Origin: Simmondsia chinensis
Taxonomy: Eukaryota; Streptophyta; Magnoliopsida; Caryophyllales; Simmondsiaceae
Reading direction: 5' to 3'
Length of the DNA: 64,000 nt
NCBI GenBank assembly: GCA_018398585.1
Contig: JAGTTD010000016.1
Coordinates: forward strand, 23,917,212 to 23,981,211
Every line of letters begins with the position of its first letter. The first letter of the stretch is position 1. The position numbers and the translations under genes are program-made. Below the pieces are notes generated by a model. It made no database searches. It saw nothing but the letters and a program-made list of their open reading frames with translations, and was not told where the DNA came from. This document shows positions 24,389 through 38,900 of the stretch, in pieces.

Positions 24389-24433
24389 AACCCTAATTCG
24401 CTCAGTTCGAGCCCCCCTCTCTCTCTCTCCAAG

Positions 24434-27400
24434 ATGATGTACGGCGGAGAAGCGCAGCAGCAACACCAACCACCGCCGGCGCCACCGCAGAACATGCAGC
24501 CACCACCGCCGATGCCGCAAATGCAGGCGCCGCCAATGCCGGCGTACCAACAGCATCTGCCGCCTGGAATGATGCGCCAGCCCTCCGCGTCCTCCTCCAC
24601 CCTCTCCCCTAATGATTTTCATCCCCCCTCTGGCGGCCCTCCTCATTTCGATGGTATTTTCGTTCTTCCTCCTCTCTCCCTTTTCTCTCCTGTTATTTAC
24701 GCCTGGTAGGAGTAAGACTATATACATCTTACCTTCCTCAGATCGTGTTTGAGGTTCTGGGCTGTTGTTCTTGTTGGTTCTTCATGTTTTGTAAGTTTGT
24801 TCAATTAGTCCCTCGTCTTTTGTTTTATTTAAATCGGCCCTTATTTTTGTAATTTTATTCAAATTAGTTCCTCATCTTTTTGCTCAAATTAGTCATTTAT
24901 CTTTTCTTTTGTTCAAAGTATCCCTAAGAGTTTGGTTCATGACAAAATTGGTCTCCCATACAGTGACCAAAATTGCGTGAAAGTTAAAAAGATGAGGGAC
25001 TAATTTTGCAGTAAAATAAAACATGATCCTCCCTCATATGGTATTTTGTAATAAAATTGGGTTTAGGGTTAGATGGTGTTTGAGTTTGAGTCTAATTTGG
25101 TTTTTTAGGATTAGGATCTGATGTTTTTGAGTTTAAGTTTGATTTGGGTTTTAGGGTTAGGGTTTATGTAAAACCTAAGCAATCCTTAGTTGAAAATCAT
25201 GACGATTGTTAATAAAATTCTGAAATCTCTCTATCCCACGAATTTCTCTTCTATTTTTCTCCCTTTGATATCTCCTCTCCCTTCCTCAATTTATCTCCTT
25301 TGCTTCGTTTTCCCATTAGAACTCCGAAGTTAAGCATGCTCGGGCGAGAGCAGTATCAGGATGGGTGACCTCCTGGGAAGTCCTCACCCTCAGGTTGGGG
25401 ACACTCGGAAATTGCCTCTCTTGAGGGGTAATACCCTAAAGGGGGAAGGCTGCGTACATCCGCCCTCCCCCAGACCCTGCTTAGGCGGGAGCCCTTAGGG
25501 CACTGGGTATGTTACTTGCTTGCTTCGTTTTCGGGTTTTATGCTGTTGGAAATTGATTAGTTGTTTGATTAATTCAATCGGATTGAATCAAGCCCTAGTT
25601 TTGGTCTTGACATCCTCCTCTTTCCCTTTTATTTTGTAAGAAAGAAGTGTTGGAAGATTGGGATTTGAAGCTCCGGCTCTTGTCCTAGGTCCTCAATATA
25701 GTACTACTGGAGTAAGAACTCATTGGGCCTCTCACTTTTTCCTTCCTCCTTTAACCTTTTAGGGTTTTGGAAGTAATTCGATTTTTTGTTGTACTTTATC
25801 TTTTTTCCCTGAAAGAATTTAGGCTTCAAGTATAATGCAAGAAACTATAATTTGGTTACAGGGTGGCACTGTTAATTAGGTTGTAAGAATGGGGAGTCCC
25901 TGGCATCTGAGAAGTTTTATCTTCTAGGGAAAAAATCTATGGTTTACAAGTAAGAAGATGTTGCGAGATTCAGGCAATTTGCAAAGGGAAACTGCGTTTG
26001 TGCTTTTTCTTCATTGATTTTTTTGTTGATGTCAACGAAGTTGTTAAGTAGTCCCATTGGTTCACAAGTTGGCTGCTCATGGCCGTTTTAAGTTGCTTAA
26101 GAAGGTTGTTAACCTATGTCATCAGGGATCTGCTAACGGGTTATGCTTTTCAGTAGCTTTCTTAATTAACCACCATGGTGAGATATGTCACCCAGGTGTC
26201 TACTAGTGTGGTTTGAGCTCCTTTATAATGCAATCAGGTCTCTCAATTACGATGAGTAGTAGATGTGTCAGTTTCGGCATTGAAGCATAGTAACAATGAG
26301 TAAATGTTGCACTTGATGCTCTAGAGCTTATATTTGAAGATATGATATCTATTGTATTAGTTTGTCTGTGCTTTAAGTTGCCAGTGGATAGAGTCAGGGT
26401 TTAAAATTATGGGATAAAGATGTTCTTCCTTTGATGATGTGCATTCGTTGTGATAGTTTAATCTTTAGATGGGATAAAAACTTGGGAGACTTGTTTCTTC
26501 TATCTATTTGTGCCTATTTTCCTTTTGTTTTTCATTTGAAGTCATTGTGGTAGGTGTGGTGGTGAAGTCGTTTCTGGTGTATGTACTGCATTTTGACATT
26601 TTTTGTCTCTGGTTGCTGCAGCCCACGCAGACAGTTTTGCTGCAAAAAGAATGAGAAAGCTTTCACAGAGAAAGGCTGTTGACTACACAAGCCCTGTGGT
26701 TCGATACATCCAGGTATCTGTTTTTTTGTTTCCACAAGCATCTTATTTGTTTGTTTTGTGGCCTGAGGAATGTTTAGTCACCATGGGTAGTTGAGCTATG
26801 GTCAAATTTGGATGCCATGTGCCTCTTACAAATGCGTTCTTTTGATGAAAGGCTATTGACCAAAATAAGGAAAAAGAAAAAGGGTTAGTAACACATGAAC
26901 TTGAAGGAAGTTGGAAACTTTAATATCAATTGAACAGCCATTAGATGACTAGTTGTGTTTAAACATTTATAAGAAGAGAACGGTCTGGTAAAATTTTTAA
27001 AATTGCGGTCGTTAATAGTGCTTTTTATGATCTGCTTTTGAGAAAGGTAGGACATGCAAGGGGTGCTTTTTGAAATGCATGTTTTGTGGGGAAAACGATT
27101 TTGGATGAAAAAGAAGGCGTTATCCTTAATAGGTTTAGCAATTTACCAGCTACCCTTCATATAATATCTTTCACATAATCATATAATATTTTTGTTTCCA
27201 GTCTTGCTTGTTTGAATTGTTTCATTATATTAGGTATTAGAAAACAACTCAATATCATTTAAATAATTGTAAAACAAAGTTTACATTCATAACTTCTGAT
27301 GTGCTTAATCTAAAAAAATATAAAATATTTGTGTAGTATTACTATTTTGAATAGAAAAACAAATTATTTCAAAATGATATAAGCTAGCTTGTTAAGAAGA

Positions 27401-30400
27401 TTTTCTTAGTTAATGTTAGATTATAATACTTATTTAATATAAATTATAGAATTTTGTACACAATGTCCTACGATGCATTATATTAGACTAGTGTCCAAAA
27501 TTTTTTTTGGACATCTCACCACACTTTCTCGATAATCCTTAAAGTTCAAGAAATTCTTCTACTGCTTTCTCCCACAACTTAACATTCTCGCAATAGTTGC
27601 ATCATAGGAAAGCTACAAGCTACATTACTTGATAGCAATACGCAACAGAGCCCTATGTAGTGGCTGATCCAGAAAAGCTTTTCATTGGGGGCACATATAG
27701 GTGGTCACAATGAGCGGCAATCAACAAAATCCGAGATTTAGACTATCATTCGTAAATTAGGACGAAATTGAGAGGTAATTTTAAAAAATATATCCAAAAA
27801 ATCACAAAAAGAATCATATAACTATATCAACACAAAATTGTTGTGCATATTTATATATGTATGTAAGTATATGCGTATTACTCAATTAAAAAACAATTAT
27901 GTTTTTGAATAAATCCTCTAATGTCCCCAAAGAAATGTTTAATTTTGCTCGATATATGCTCAGTTACGACATAATGGTTAATAGCTTCATCGTTAGTTTC
28001 CTCTCAATCAATGAACGCTAGAGAGTAGGATGAAGATAGGACAAGGAAAAGGCATTGATTGGGGGTATTATCATGTTCTATCACAAATATATTAGTTATT
28101 ATATAATACTCATAGAATGTTATTACATAATTAATTAACTAAAATTAAATATTTAATTATTAAAATAAAATTATAGTAAAATATTAATTAAAAAGTAGAG
28201 ATATTAGCATATAAAAAATAAAATCGATGATTATCATTTATAAGTTAATAAATTTGTTCCAAGTGAAATAAAACATTCTATGAAAGGAGAGTAGGGGACC
28301 AAGATAAAACTTGAATAAAAGCAATGGAAAAGGAGATATGAGGCATTGAACCCGTGACCTCTGGAATCATACAAGGATATCTTTACCACTAGACTACTAG
28401 CCACACTATTGATTCCTAAGCATGCATTGTTATATATATTATAAGTGCCCCCCGTGCCAAAAGGCTGTATCCGGCCCTGGCCCTATGTGAAGCAAAGGTG
28501 GGGCAGTGCATTGAGTAACTTCTGTGGTCGCTGAATATTCAGTGAGGGTTTGACAATAGCTGCGGATACTTGATTTCTTTCTTACGGAAAAATAGTGCTC
28601 GAAGTTCTGGTTAGAGGTTATAGGAGTCAATCCTAGTATTTTTGTGTAAGAGGAGAAATTTCTAGTGCAACTTACCTATCAGAGGACAAGTGATTCTCAC
28701 AAAAAGACTAAGGCTCTGTTTGACACGTGGAATTAGAATTGGACTGTGGAATTGCAATTCCAATTCCAATTCTGATGGAATTGGAGGCAAATTAGGTTGA
28801 GTGTCGCCTCGGATTATTGGGTGTTCAAGTTATCTTGGATTTTTAGTTAATTGGCTTAGGTCTTTTCGTGATTTAGGCTAGAATCAATGGGTTTTGACTT
28901 GATTTAGGTCATTATGAGCTCGAGTCATCATAGTTTTGGGACAGACAAGTTGTATCATTTCAAATTTCGAGTCATATTAGGCTAAGTTTTAGATGGGTCG
29001 GGTCATTTTGGGTTTGGGTCGTATTAAATTTTGGGTTAATTTGGTCGGTTCATTTGCACGTCGGCTTAGCTTCTTTGCATCACATTCAAGTCGAGTAGTT
29101 TCATTTTTTGGATTTAAGTCAACTTGAGTTTCGGCTCAATCGGGTTTGGTCGCTTCAGATTTCGGTTAAATTGATTTCTGTCATTTCAAGTTCAAGTCAT
29201 TCTAGTTGGGTGATTTTTAGGTTTGGGTCAAATCTTAGGTTGCGCTCAAGTTTTTATATTTTGAGTCATCTTGATCAAGTGGGGTCATTTTTGGTTTTAG
29301 GTTAATGGAGTTAATATGAAATTGTATTTTTTTCCCCTAACCCTAAGGAATTGGAAAGTATGGTTTTCAGTTAAAATCCAATTCTATGGAATTGGGCTGT
29401 GGAATTGTAATTCCAATTCTAACAGGTGAACCAAATAACAGAATTGGAATTCTGGGCCCCAATTCCAGTCTTCAATTCCATGCTCCAAACACAACATTCT
29501 AATAGAATGAAAAATCAGACTATACAAGTAACCAGGTAAACCGCTGTATAATAATAACAGGCCGTGCGTAGAGAAAACTCCTGGTAACACTACTAAACAG
29601 AATTGGTCACGAATTAGCACAAAAAAGGGAATATCTGGTATTTAACTTGAAGAATACTCATAGAATTGCTCCTTCAGTACTCATATACTGTTACAGTTTA
29701 GTCTTAGTGACTAATTGTCTGAACAGATTCACCATTGCTTTGAACCTGCCAAATTAAAGGTTGTGGTAGATAGTTTTGCTTGCCTTACTTCTCTACAAAC
29801 ATGTTCCTTTTGGGTTTACGTAATCATTTTCATGCATCACATAGCTTAGGAAACCAGTCTTCAAAATTCTGGTAATATAGTCTCCATGAAGACTTGAGTA
29901 ACTATGGTTAATTTGTTTGAATGTGATTTTGCATAGGTTCGTATGTGGCAGCGTGATTCAAGGGACCGCACGACATTGCAGCCTACCCCAGGAGCAGCTG
30001 TTGACGTGAGTTGACTCCCTGAAGTATAAGTAGTACATTTTCGTGCATCTAAACATATATATGCACATATACCTTTATATATTTGTGCATAATATGTGCA
30101 CAAATTCAAGCAATCCACTTCTATGGCATAGAAGTTATTTAGATGTTTGTTGTTGGATTAATCACATTTTGTTATTTCTCTGTTGTCACTATAGATCAAA
30201 ATATTTTCCGTTGCTTGGTACAGTTGTTGCCACCAGTTGCTTATTCAGACAATCCATCTACAAGCTTCTCAGCCAAGTTTGTCCACACATCTTTGAACAA
30301 AAATCGCTGCTCAATTAATCGCGTCTTGGTGAGTTGCAATGCGGCTTTTAGTTCTATGCAAATTATCTAATGGGCCTGTTCATTGTCATTTTTTGTTTCC

Positions 30401-33400
30401 ATTGTTTGGTTTTTGAGAAATTAAAAACTAGGTCTTGAAAATGAGTGTTTCTTGTTCTTGGTTTTCTATTTTCATTTTTCACTTGAACTATGAATAATAG
30501 AAACAAAAAACCAAATATTGGAGGAAATTGTTTTGAAAACCTAGTCTTTAGTTTCTCAGCACAAAAAACTACAAACAAAAACTATACCAAGTAGGCCCTA
30601 ACTAATTAAGTTTATGGTTGATTGAGATTCATATCTGTCTATAGCTTTCATTGTTCTCATTAGGCTTTAGCCTTGTTTCCCCCATAAAAGGGGAAAGCGC
30701 AGGGCCTTCCATGGTGCTTGTTGAGGAAACTGTAGCCTGAAGGGTCGTTAAGAGGAAATTAATCAATAATCTCCTTATATTGAATTTTTTGTGGTATTTA
30801 ACTTTCCCCATCCATCCATCTATATTCTATTTTTGATTTCTCTGAAACAGAAGAACCACATGCCAGGCCTGACTTTTGGGGTTGCTTTTGATTATGGCTT
30901 TACTCATTTGTGCTGTGTGAAAATAGAGGCTATTTACTCTATTCATGAACGTAGGTACTTGACACTTGCAGTTGCACTCTGTTTTTTGTTGAACAGTAAG
31001 GACGAAGTAGCCCTAGGACTGTCCACGACGGACGGTAAGACCGAAGGCATTAGCTTTGCTGAGAGAGGAGATGACTTTGTCCGGTTGCAACCCAAATTCG
31101 CTAACCAATCTACTGATCTATTTACCTTACGGAAACAGTGATTGAAAGTGACCTGAATGTCCAAGGATAGTTAAAATGTCCATTGGAGTTGCATACGAAC
31201 CTGTAATAGCCTTAATCACCACCTCATTATCACCACTTTGTAACTCATGTCACCTTTTTGTTTTGGTAATTGCTGTAGTACCCCTCTTGCCTTCCCCCTT
31301 TTATCACGAACCAAAAAAAGTCATGTTTTTTGAGGGATCTTGCTTGGTGATTTACTTAGTACTGTTAACCTTTTTTGGTTTTTTCCCTATCATTCTACTA
31401 TGTGCTGACTTATCTTTATATCAAAGTGGACTACCGATGGGAGACGTCTTATCACAGGTTCACAAAGTGGTGAATTCACACTATGGAATGGACAGTCCTT
31501 TAATTTTGAGATGATTCTTCAGGTAACTTGGTAAAATGTTGTGAAAAGTGAATTGCTGGCTTCCCCTCTCCTTTTCTCCCTTCTAACCATGGTACATATT
31601 CATGCACAGGCTCATGAGCAAGCTGTCAGGTCTATGGTATGGAGTCATAATGAGAACTGGATGGTCACCGGGGATGATGGGGGTGCAATAAAGTGAGTAT
31701 GCTTTCCTTCAGGCTTTAGGGGAGAAAAGGAAAAAAGATCAGATCTACCAATTGCACCATCCGATCTCTTGCCATTGGAAACTTATATTTCTTGATTTGA
31801 GCTAGTATGATGCATTTTATATGCAAATGTGTATGTGCTAATTGTGGTATGTTTTTAGGTATTGGCAAAGCAACATGAACAATGTCAAGGCAAACAAATC
31901 TGCTCATAAGGAATCAGTGCGTGATCTTAGGTAGTTTATCCTTTATGTTGCATAATTTGAGTGACACTTTATTCTATAATTTGATCTTTTATTTTTCGGT
32001 ATTTGGTGCAGTTTTTGTAGGACAGATCTAAAGTTTTGTTCTTGCTCCGATGATACTACCGTAAAGGTTTGGGACTTTGCAAGGTGCCAAGAAGAGAAGT
32101 CATTATCTGGTAATGTCATCCATGTATTTTCATACTCATAATATTGTATCCACTATAATATGATGATGGCCAATGCTCCATGAGATCCCATTCTGTAGTT
32201 TGCTTCGTTACTCCTTTGTGTGTCATGTGATAAACCAGTTATCATGCACGGGGCATTCATTACTTATGTGCTTACGGGGCATTCATTACTTATGTGCTTA
32301 CTTGTTTATTATTACTTGTCTCAAAGTTCTGAGCTGACTCGTGTAAACTATAGAATTTGCTAGTTATTTACTTGATTTGTGCTACCTTGAAGTTTAGAAT
32401 ATTAATAAATATTTCAAAGCCCTATTTTATTTTTTTTTCTTTTTGACTTCTCCAGTGTGCTTAAAGTAACCTAAGACTGTTGCACATGTGGTTTGAACTC
32501 AGGCAGGCCATGGTTGGGATGTGAAGAGTGTTGATTGGCACCCCACAAAATCGTTACTGGTGTCTGGTTAGTTATTCCAGTCATTAGTATGCTTCTATTC
32601 TATTTTGGAACTTGTTGATGCTTATGTGGAAAATTGGTCAGGAGGGAAAGACAACCTTGTGAAACTCTGGGATGCCAAGAGTGGAAGAGAGTTGTGTTCA
32701 TTGTGAGTGATTTTTCTTATTGAACTTTTTGATCTTGTGTCCTTGTGTGTTTGAGAACCTTGGCTTAACAAACGGTCACTTTGCTTTCCAATTGATCCTT
32801 TGTTATTGTTTGCAGTCATGGCCACAAAAACACAGTGCTTTGTGTGAAATGGAATGAGAACGGGAACTGGGTACTGACTGCTTCCAAGGACCAAATAATC
32901 AAGGTAGATTGCTTATTGCTTCTGCAGTTATATGCAATTGTTTTTTTGTTTGGAGGTCGCTGAGTGGCTGGGGTTGGCAGGCTGGAGAACCTTTAGACGT
33001 CTGATCTCCACCGCCACCACCACTGCCATCTCCATATTGCTGTAGCTGCAATGTTGTTACAAGTGTTGGCAATAAGGCGTTGAAAATTTTTCAACTCTTA
33101 TATTCTGCTTCCCTTCCATGAAGCTTCATGTACCATGAGACGAGTGTGATCTCTTTATGATCAATAAATTCTAGTCCAATCTCATTGGTGTACACTGGCT
33201 GATTCTTATGGAATTTTAGGGCCTGTTTGGCATTGATATAAAAAAAAATGGCTCTTTTCATAAGCAAGTTTTGTAAAAGTATTTTTGTAAAAAGTGTTTG
33301 AAGAAGCGCTTATTGTAATATTGTGAGTGTTTGGCTAATGTTTAAAAAAGTGTTTTTTCTATAAAATTAACAGAATGATATTATTTGAAGTATTTTATAG

Positions 33401-35891
33401 TTGAAAACAATGACCCAAGAACCATTTTAAATATTTAATATATTTTTTAAATACTTAAACTAATTTTTAATGCTTTAAAATATCTTTTCAATATTTTAAA
33501 ATATTTAGTTTTTAAAAAAATTTAAAATATTTTTCACAAATATTTAAAATATTTTCTAAATATTGTAAATAATATTATTAATTATTAAAATATTTTTAAA
33601 AATATATAAACTATTTTTTTAAATATATAAATTAATTTTTAAATATATTAACAAACTTAAATATACCTGAACCAAATTTTCTCAATTGTTTAATTTCTAC
33701 TTCTGCTTCTGCTTAAAAGGAGAAGCACTAAATTTATGCTTCTTTTTAAAAGCAGAAAAACAACTTCCATTTTTGATATAAAGTACTTTTTTATGGTTGC
33801 CAAATACTCTCCAAATCTCATGAGAGTGCTTTTTTCAGGAAAAAAAAAACACTTTTTTTTCCCTAGAATAAGTTAAGCCAAACATGCCCTTGTTCAATAA
33901 GCTTACTGAGCTTCTCACAGTAAATCTCTCCACATTCAGGAAAAATATATCTCTGTTTTCTGTTTTTTTTTTTTTTCTGCAATTAGTGATGATTGAGAAG
34001 GGGGGAAGAGGAGATGGCATAAGATTTAGCCATTACTAGAGGCCCTTCTCATCACATGAAAATTTTGGAGCACCTTCCAGGCGTTGCTGCTTTGACTTCC
34101 CAGTAGCCTTGCGTCTATTGGTTCCAACAGTTATTCCTCAATTATTTTTCAATCAAATAAAGCATTGACTTTAACGTTCTTCTCTTTGATAGAGGCTTGG
34201 ATGGAGTATTTTGTAAATCTCATCGCTTTCTTTTTCAGCTTTATGATATAAGAGCTATGAAGGAGCTGGAATCATTTCGTGGTCATCGGAAAGACGTGAC
34301 TGGTAAGGAATGGTAATTTTTGCTTGATCGTTGTTGAGGATATTATAAAACTGTGCTACTTGCTTGAGATTTTTTCCATCATACTTCTATTACCACAATC
34401 TTCCATTTCTTTCTTGCTCTCTTTATTTGCCTCTCCCTGCTCAGGAAAATGGTAACTTTTGTTTTATCAATGTTAATAGAAAACACTACTATGTGCTTGA
34501 GATTTATTGTAAATTTTATGGGATATTATCAGGACACGTACACTAACTCCATAATTTCATGATTGTAATCATTATCAAAATGATTGGGATTTAAATACGA
34601 CTGATATTTGCTCTGCGATAAACTTAACAAGCCATCTCTTAGATGTTCTGAAAGTTAGCAGTAGGTCTGGTAAAGCTTAACGTACAGACTCTTACAGGCA
34701 TGCATCATGTGGCTTGGGATATGTTTGATGTCTGTACCTGGAAACCAAGGCTTCGTTTAGAAACAAAAAATATTTTTCATATTTTTATTTTCAGTTTTCC
34801 TTTTTATCTCCAAGTTTCCTTTTCCATTTTGCATTTGGAAAACATGTTTAGGAATGGAAAATTGTTATTGGAAGACAACAAAATGCAATTAAGTGTCTCT
34901 AGTTTTCCAATTTTATGAAAATTGGAAATTATAGGTATAAGTTACACCCTTGACCGAGAACCTGATCTGGACCCGCTTCAAACAATTAAGGTAAGCAATG
35001 TGAAAATGACTGGTTCTTGCATATCTGATCTGGAAAATTTGGATATCGGTTCGGGTATAAATGCTACCTTGGGATGCACTATTTTAAAGTGCAGACTATT
35101 TACTTATAATGCTGAATACAAATGCAAAGAAGAAGACTAGATTATTGTTGAAATAGAATATAAATGTAGTTACCCATACATCATGCTTTATAAGTCTACA
35201 TGCGAATCATATGGTACTTTTATGCGTCCTTGACCATGGAAGTCTTTACACTGTTCGCGCCAAAATGGTGCCAAGAACTTGGAAATATTTGGATGACCAA
35301 TATTGACACTGTAGTAATAATTTGCTATGACATTGCTATGGAATTAATTGCAAGGGTGTGAGAGCTTGATAGGAAAAGAAATAGGAGGATGGAGTGAGGA
35401 AATAGAAACTGAACGAAGCTGAGAATAAGAGAGATTGGGAAGAAACTGTGGGAAACACAGAGGTGGAAATTTCTAAGAGACATTTTTATAATATTTTTCA
35501 AATTTTCCAGAAGAGTAAGAAAAAGTGGAAAACTGTTTTTCATCTTCTCAGGTTGGAAAATGGGCTTTTGAACAACTTTACCAATTTCTCAGTTTTCCTT
35601 GATAATTTTCTGTTTCTAAACAACTCCTAAATGTTTCGACCTTCAATTGTACTGTTTGGCTGCCCTTTCTCTAAAAGTGAATACCGCTGGGCTATCTTTC
35701 ATAATTTTTATGCATCCTTCTCGGCAGAGATGTTTGCCTTTTTTCCCCATGCCTTTTGGGTTCCAGGTGAATAGATCTTTTGGCAGTTAGTCTGATACAT
35801 TACTTGAGTCAGGTGTCCTGGTGTACATGTTACTAACAAACAACAATAACAACCAACCCAGTGCCTCAAGGCCTCTCGCATATGCAGGTCT

Positions 35892-35936
<45 letters not shown>

Positions 35937-38900
35937 AGGGATGTACGTAGCCTTACCCCTTCAAGGTGCTACCCTCAGAGGAGGCCGTGTCCGAGGATCC
36001 CCAACCTAAGAAGCATACAAGCATAAAGCATAAGAACATAAAAGCAAAAAAGCATAAAAACACCGGCACAAAGCAAGCATAAAGAAAGCATTATTGAATG
36101 ACTAGAATACCTTGAACTCCAAAATGGAGGTGATAGCGAGATTTTAGGTTGCAAATCACTGAATAGAACTTAATATATTTCTACGTGTTGCAGAATTTTA
36201 GTTTAGATTTCTTTAATCCTGGCTGCGCCATGAAATTGCTGTAGCGATGAGAAATCACCTTAGGCCTATAGATTTGATCTGTGGCCCCGACTTAAAATAA
36301 CTTTGTGGAGGTACATACAATAATTAATACTCTTACAGCATATGATATTGTAAAATAACTTTACTGACATAAAATATTCCTTCTTGTATGCTACATTGCT
36401 TGGGCACCAACTTTTTATTTATCCCCTGTCGAACTTAACGAGGTACTATAGCATATAGGAAGAGAAGATGTTCCCTATTTTCTGGTTGATTGTGCATCAC
36501 TTTGTGAACAGAAGGCATCGTCACATGCTGTCTCAACCCATTTTGATTTGTAATTAGCTTCAGCGAGAGACATTATAACTTATTGACTGTTGGGAATGTC
36601 AAATTACACAATGAGAAGCAAGTCCTAGCTATTTTAGGACAGGAGCTCCGTATATGCTCAAAATAAGTGCTGAGGACTCGTCCATTGGACTTGCGATTTC
36701 TCTCCATGGGAACAGTGATATCCTTCAATTTCAATCATTAATCTGATTAATGTCGTTGATACTATGTCATAAATTGCCCAACTTGAATTGTCATTCAGCT
36801 CTGTTCTGACAGAACTAGTCTTTATTTTTAAGCTTTCATTTCCCTAATGAGCATTCTTTGATGGGGGAAGGCCATCACATTGAGTATCCTGCTTAAACAT
36901 TGTCTTCTACTCCCCTACATAATTGAATCTGAACTTGAAAAATATGTGTACAAAAGAATTGCTCAATTTCGGGATTGCTAAATCCTTGATTTAAAAAGCT
37001 CGGTTACCATAACTAGCTGTTGACCGGCATAAAATTATGTTGAATCATCTTAAGCTTGTTTCTACAAGCCATTGCCTGCACTATGGCTACATAGGACCCA
37101 GGTAGGCGATGACCTTTTGTAGGGAACTGCTTAGTTTAGTTGGATTTTTATACATTTTGTGTCATGATTTATGTGAAGGTAATACTTATATTCTTTTCTG
37201 TCTTCAATTGTTTGTAGCATTGGCGTGGCATCCATTTCATGAGGAATATTTTGTCAGTGGGAGTTATGATGGATCAATTTTCCATTGGCTGGTTGGGTAA
37301 TCTCTCGTAGCACTTCTAAACTCCTGTGGTTGTTATGCTATTCGATTGAATCATAAAGGGAATTTTCCTACTCCCTTTTTCACAATATTTTTTGATTCTG
37401 TTTTATAATCAGTTTCCAAATAGTTCCTTTATCCCAAAAGTACTAGGTGTAATTTTTTATTATTTTTGTTTTACCCAGTTTGATATATTTGCAGATGTGC
37501 ATAAGTGACCTTGTTTGTGTGTCAACTATTTAGTGAATGTCAAATTATTCAGAGCTAATAAGTTATTTGGTTTCTGGTGCCCCCTATACCCCCTGAGTGA
37601 GGGTAGCAGCGATTATTCCTGCAAAGAACTTCAGGAAGAACACGCTTGTGGTAGTCCTGATATTTATGTGTATCTTGTGTGGAGGCTTGTGGTTGTTCCT
37701 TCTTATTCTGTTATTTATGTGGTTAGACGAAACAATGAGTTAGTAATTGCTGCACAAAAAGGAACCGAGAATTCTGGCACTTTTTGCAATGATTTCGTCA
37801 TATATTGATTCTGATTCCGGATGATGTTGGATGGACTTCACTATAAAGTGACCCCGAAGAATATCAAAATTTTGTTGATGCCTTTTTTGTTTCTCTAAAA
37901 GGAATAGGATAAACTAATTGACATCACCATATGGATATTTTATTCATCACTGATAATTCATATTTCAAGATAATTTGAATCATGTTGACTGAAAGTTTAT
38001 TTTGATGGACAGGCATGAAACACCCCAGATTGAAATTCCCAATGCGCATGATAATGCTGTTTGGGATCTTTCATGGCATCCTGTTGGCTATATTCTCTGC
38101 AGGTAATTTCTAACTTTTATTTTCTGCAATGATGATATTTGCATAGGCATATATAATGTGGAGCCATAAATATTTGTCTACCCAACAAATTTGATTATCC
38201 TGTGATGATCAGACTGGATATTACTAATCCGTTTCTTTCTCGTACTAAACACATCCGTGAACACCGTGTCCCACTAGATCAGTGGTCTCTGGTCTGTTTT
38301 GGAAAACTGGTTAGGGGTTTAGGATCTCCTTGAAATACAAAGTGTGACAAAGCAGTTCTGGCATCGGTGAAGAATGTATCAGTTAACTTCTTGTAAATGT
38401 GTTCTGTTGTGTCAAGAAACCATATTCCAAAATTTACGCTGTTATGTGAAGGCTTGAGAATAATTTTATATATAAACATGGCCTTTTATGTAAATATTTA
38501 TTAGGCTTGAATCTTGTGTTGAATTATATTAATGTGGAAGTGAGGCTTGTTTGGTTTTGGACTCATGAACTCTCGGTCAAAGACGTGTTCATACCAGTTT
38601 CAGAACTAACTATTTCAAAAGCTAAGACGTTTAGGGGAGAAAGTTCATGAACGTTTACTCTAAAATGCTACAACCTCCATCAAACTAGCTGGTCTGATAT
38701 GAGGGATTTTCCTCATTGTGTGCATCATACTTCTGGATGATTTCCTTAATTGATTGATTGAAGATGCTTTTGATCATATAATTAAACATGGCTTATGTTT
38801 GTATTGCAATTGCAGGCATGATTATGTTGGGTTTTGTTTTGAAGAGATATATGTTGTTTTAAGTCTTATATTTGCATTATATGTGCATTAAGAAAGCCTT

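Noticed and set aside
24239..24727. 162-codon open frame on the minus strand, Arg/Trp-rich
   Set aside because: It is antisense to FY exon 1; the CCNCCN-rich Pro/Gln codons create long open frames on the other strand.
25313..25390. 5S rRNA gene
   Set aside because: 5S similarity is truncated and runs straight into a retroposon body with flanking duplications. The same is true of 43126, 45387 and 56507; none is a tandem 5S gene.
28340..28405. Functional tRNA gene
   Set aside because: A and B boxes are present but no paired acceptor stem or regular anticodon arm is seen, and it lies within a transposon.
32500..32506. Alternative FY exon 9 acceptor at 32502
   Set aside because: Would add four bases and break the frame; the site ending at 32506 restores the conserved GHGWDVK reading.
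33835..34020. 61-codon minus-strand frame in FY intron 11
   Set aside because: Covers poly-T/A runs and the end of a MITE; no domain.
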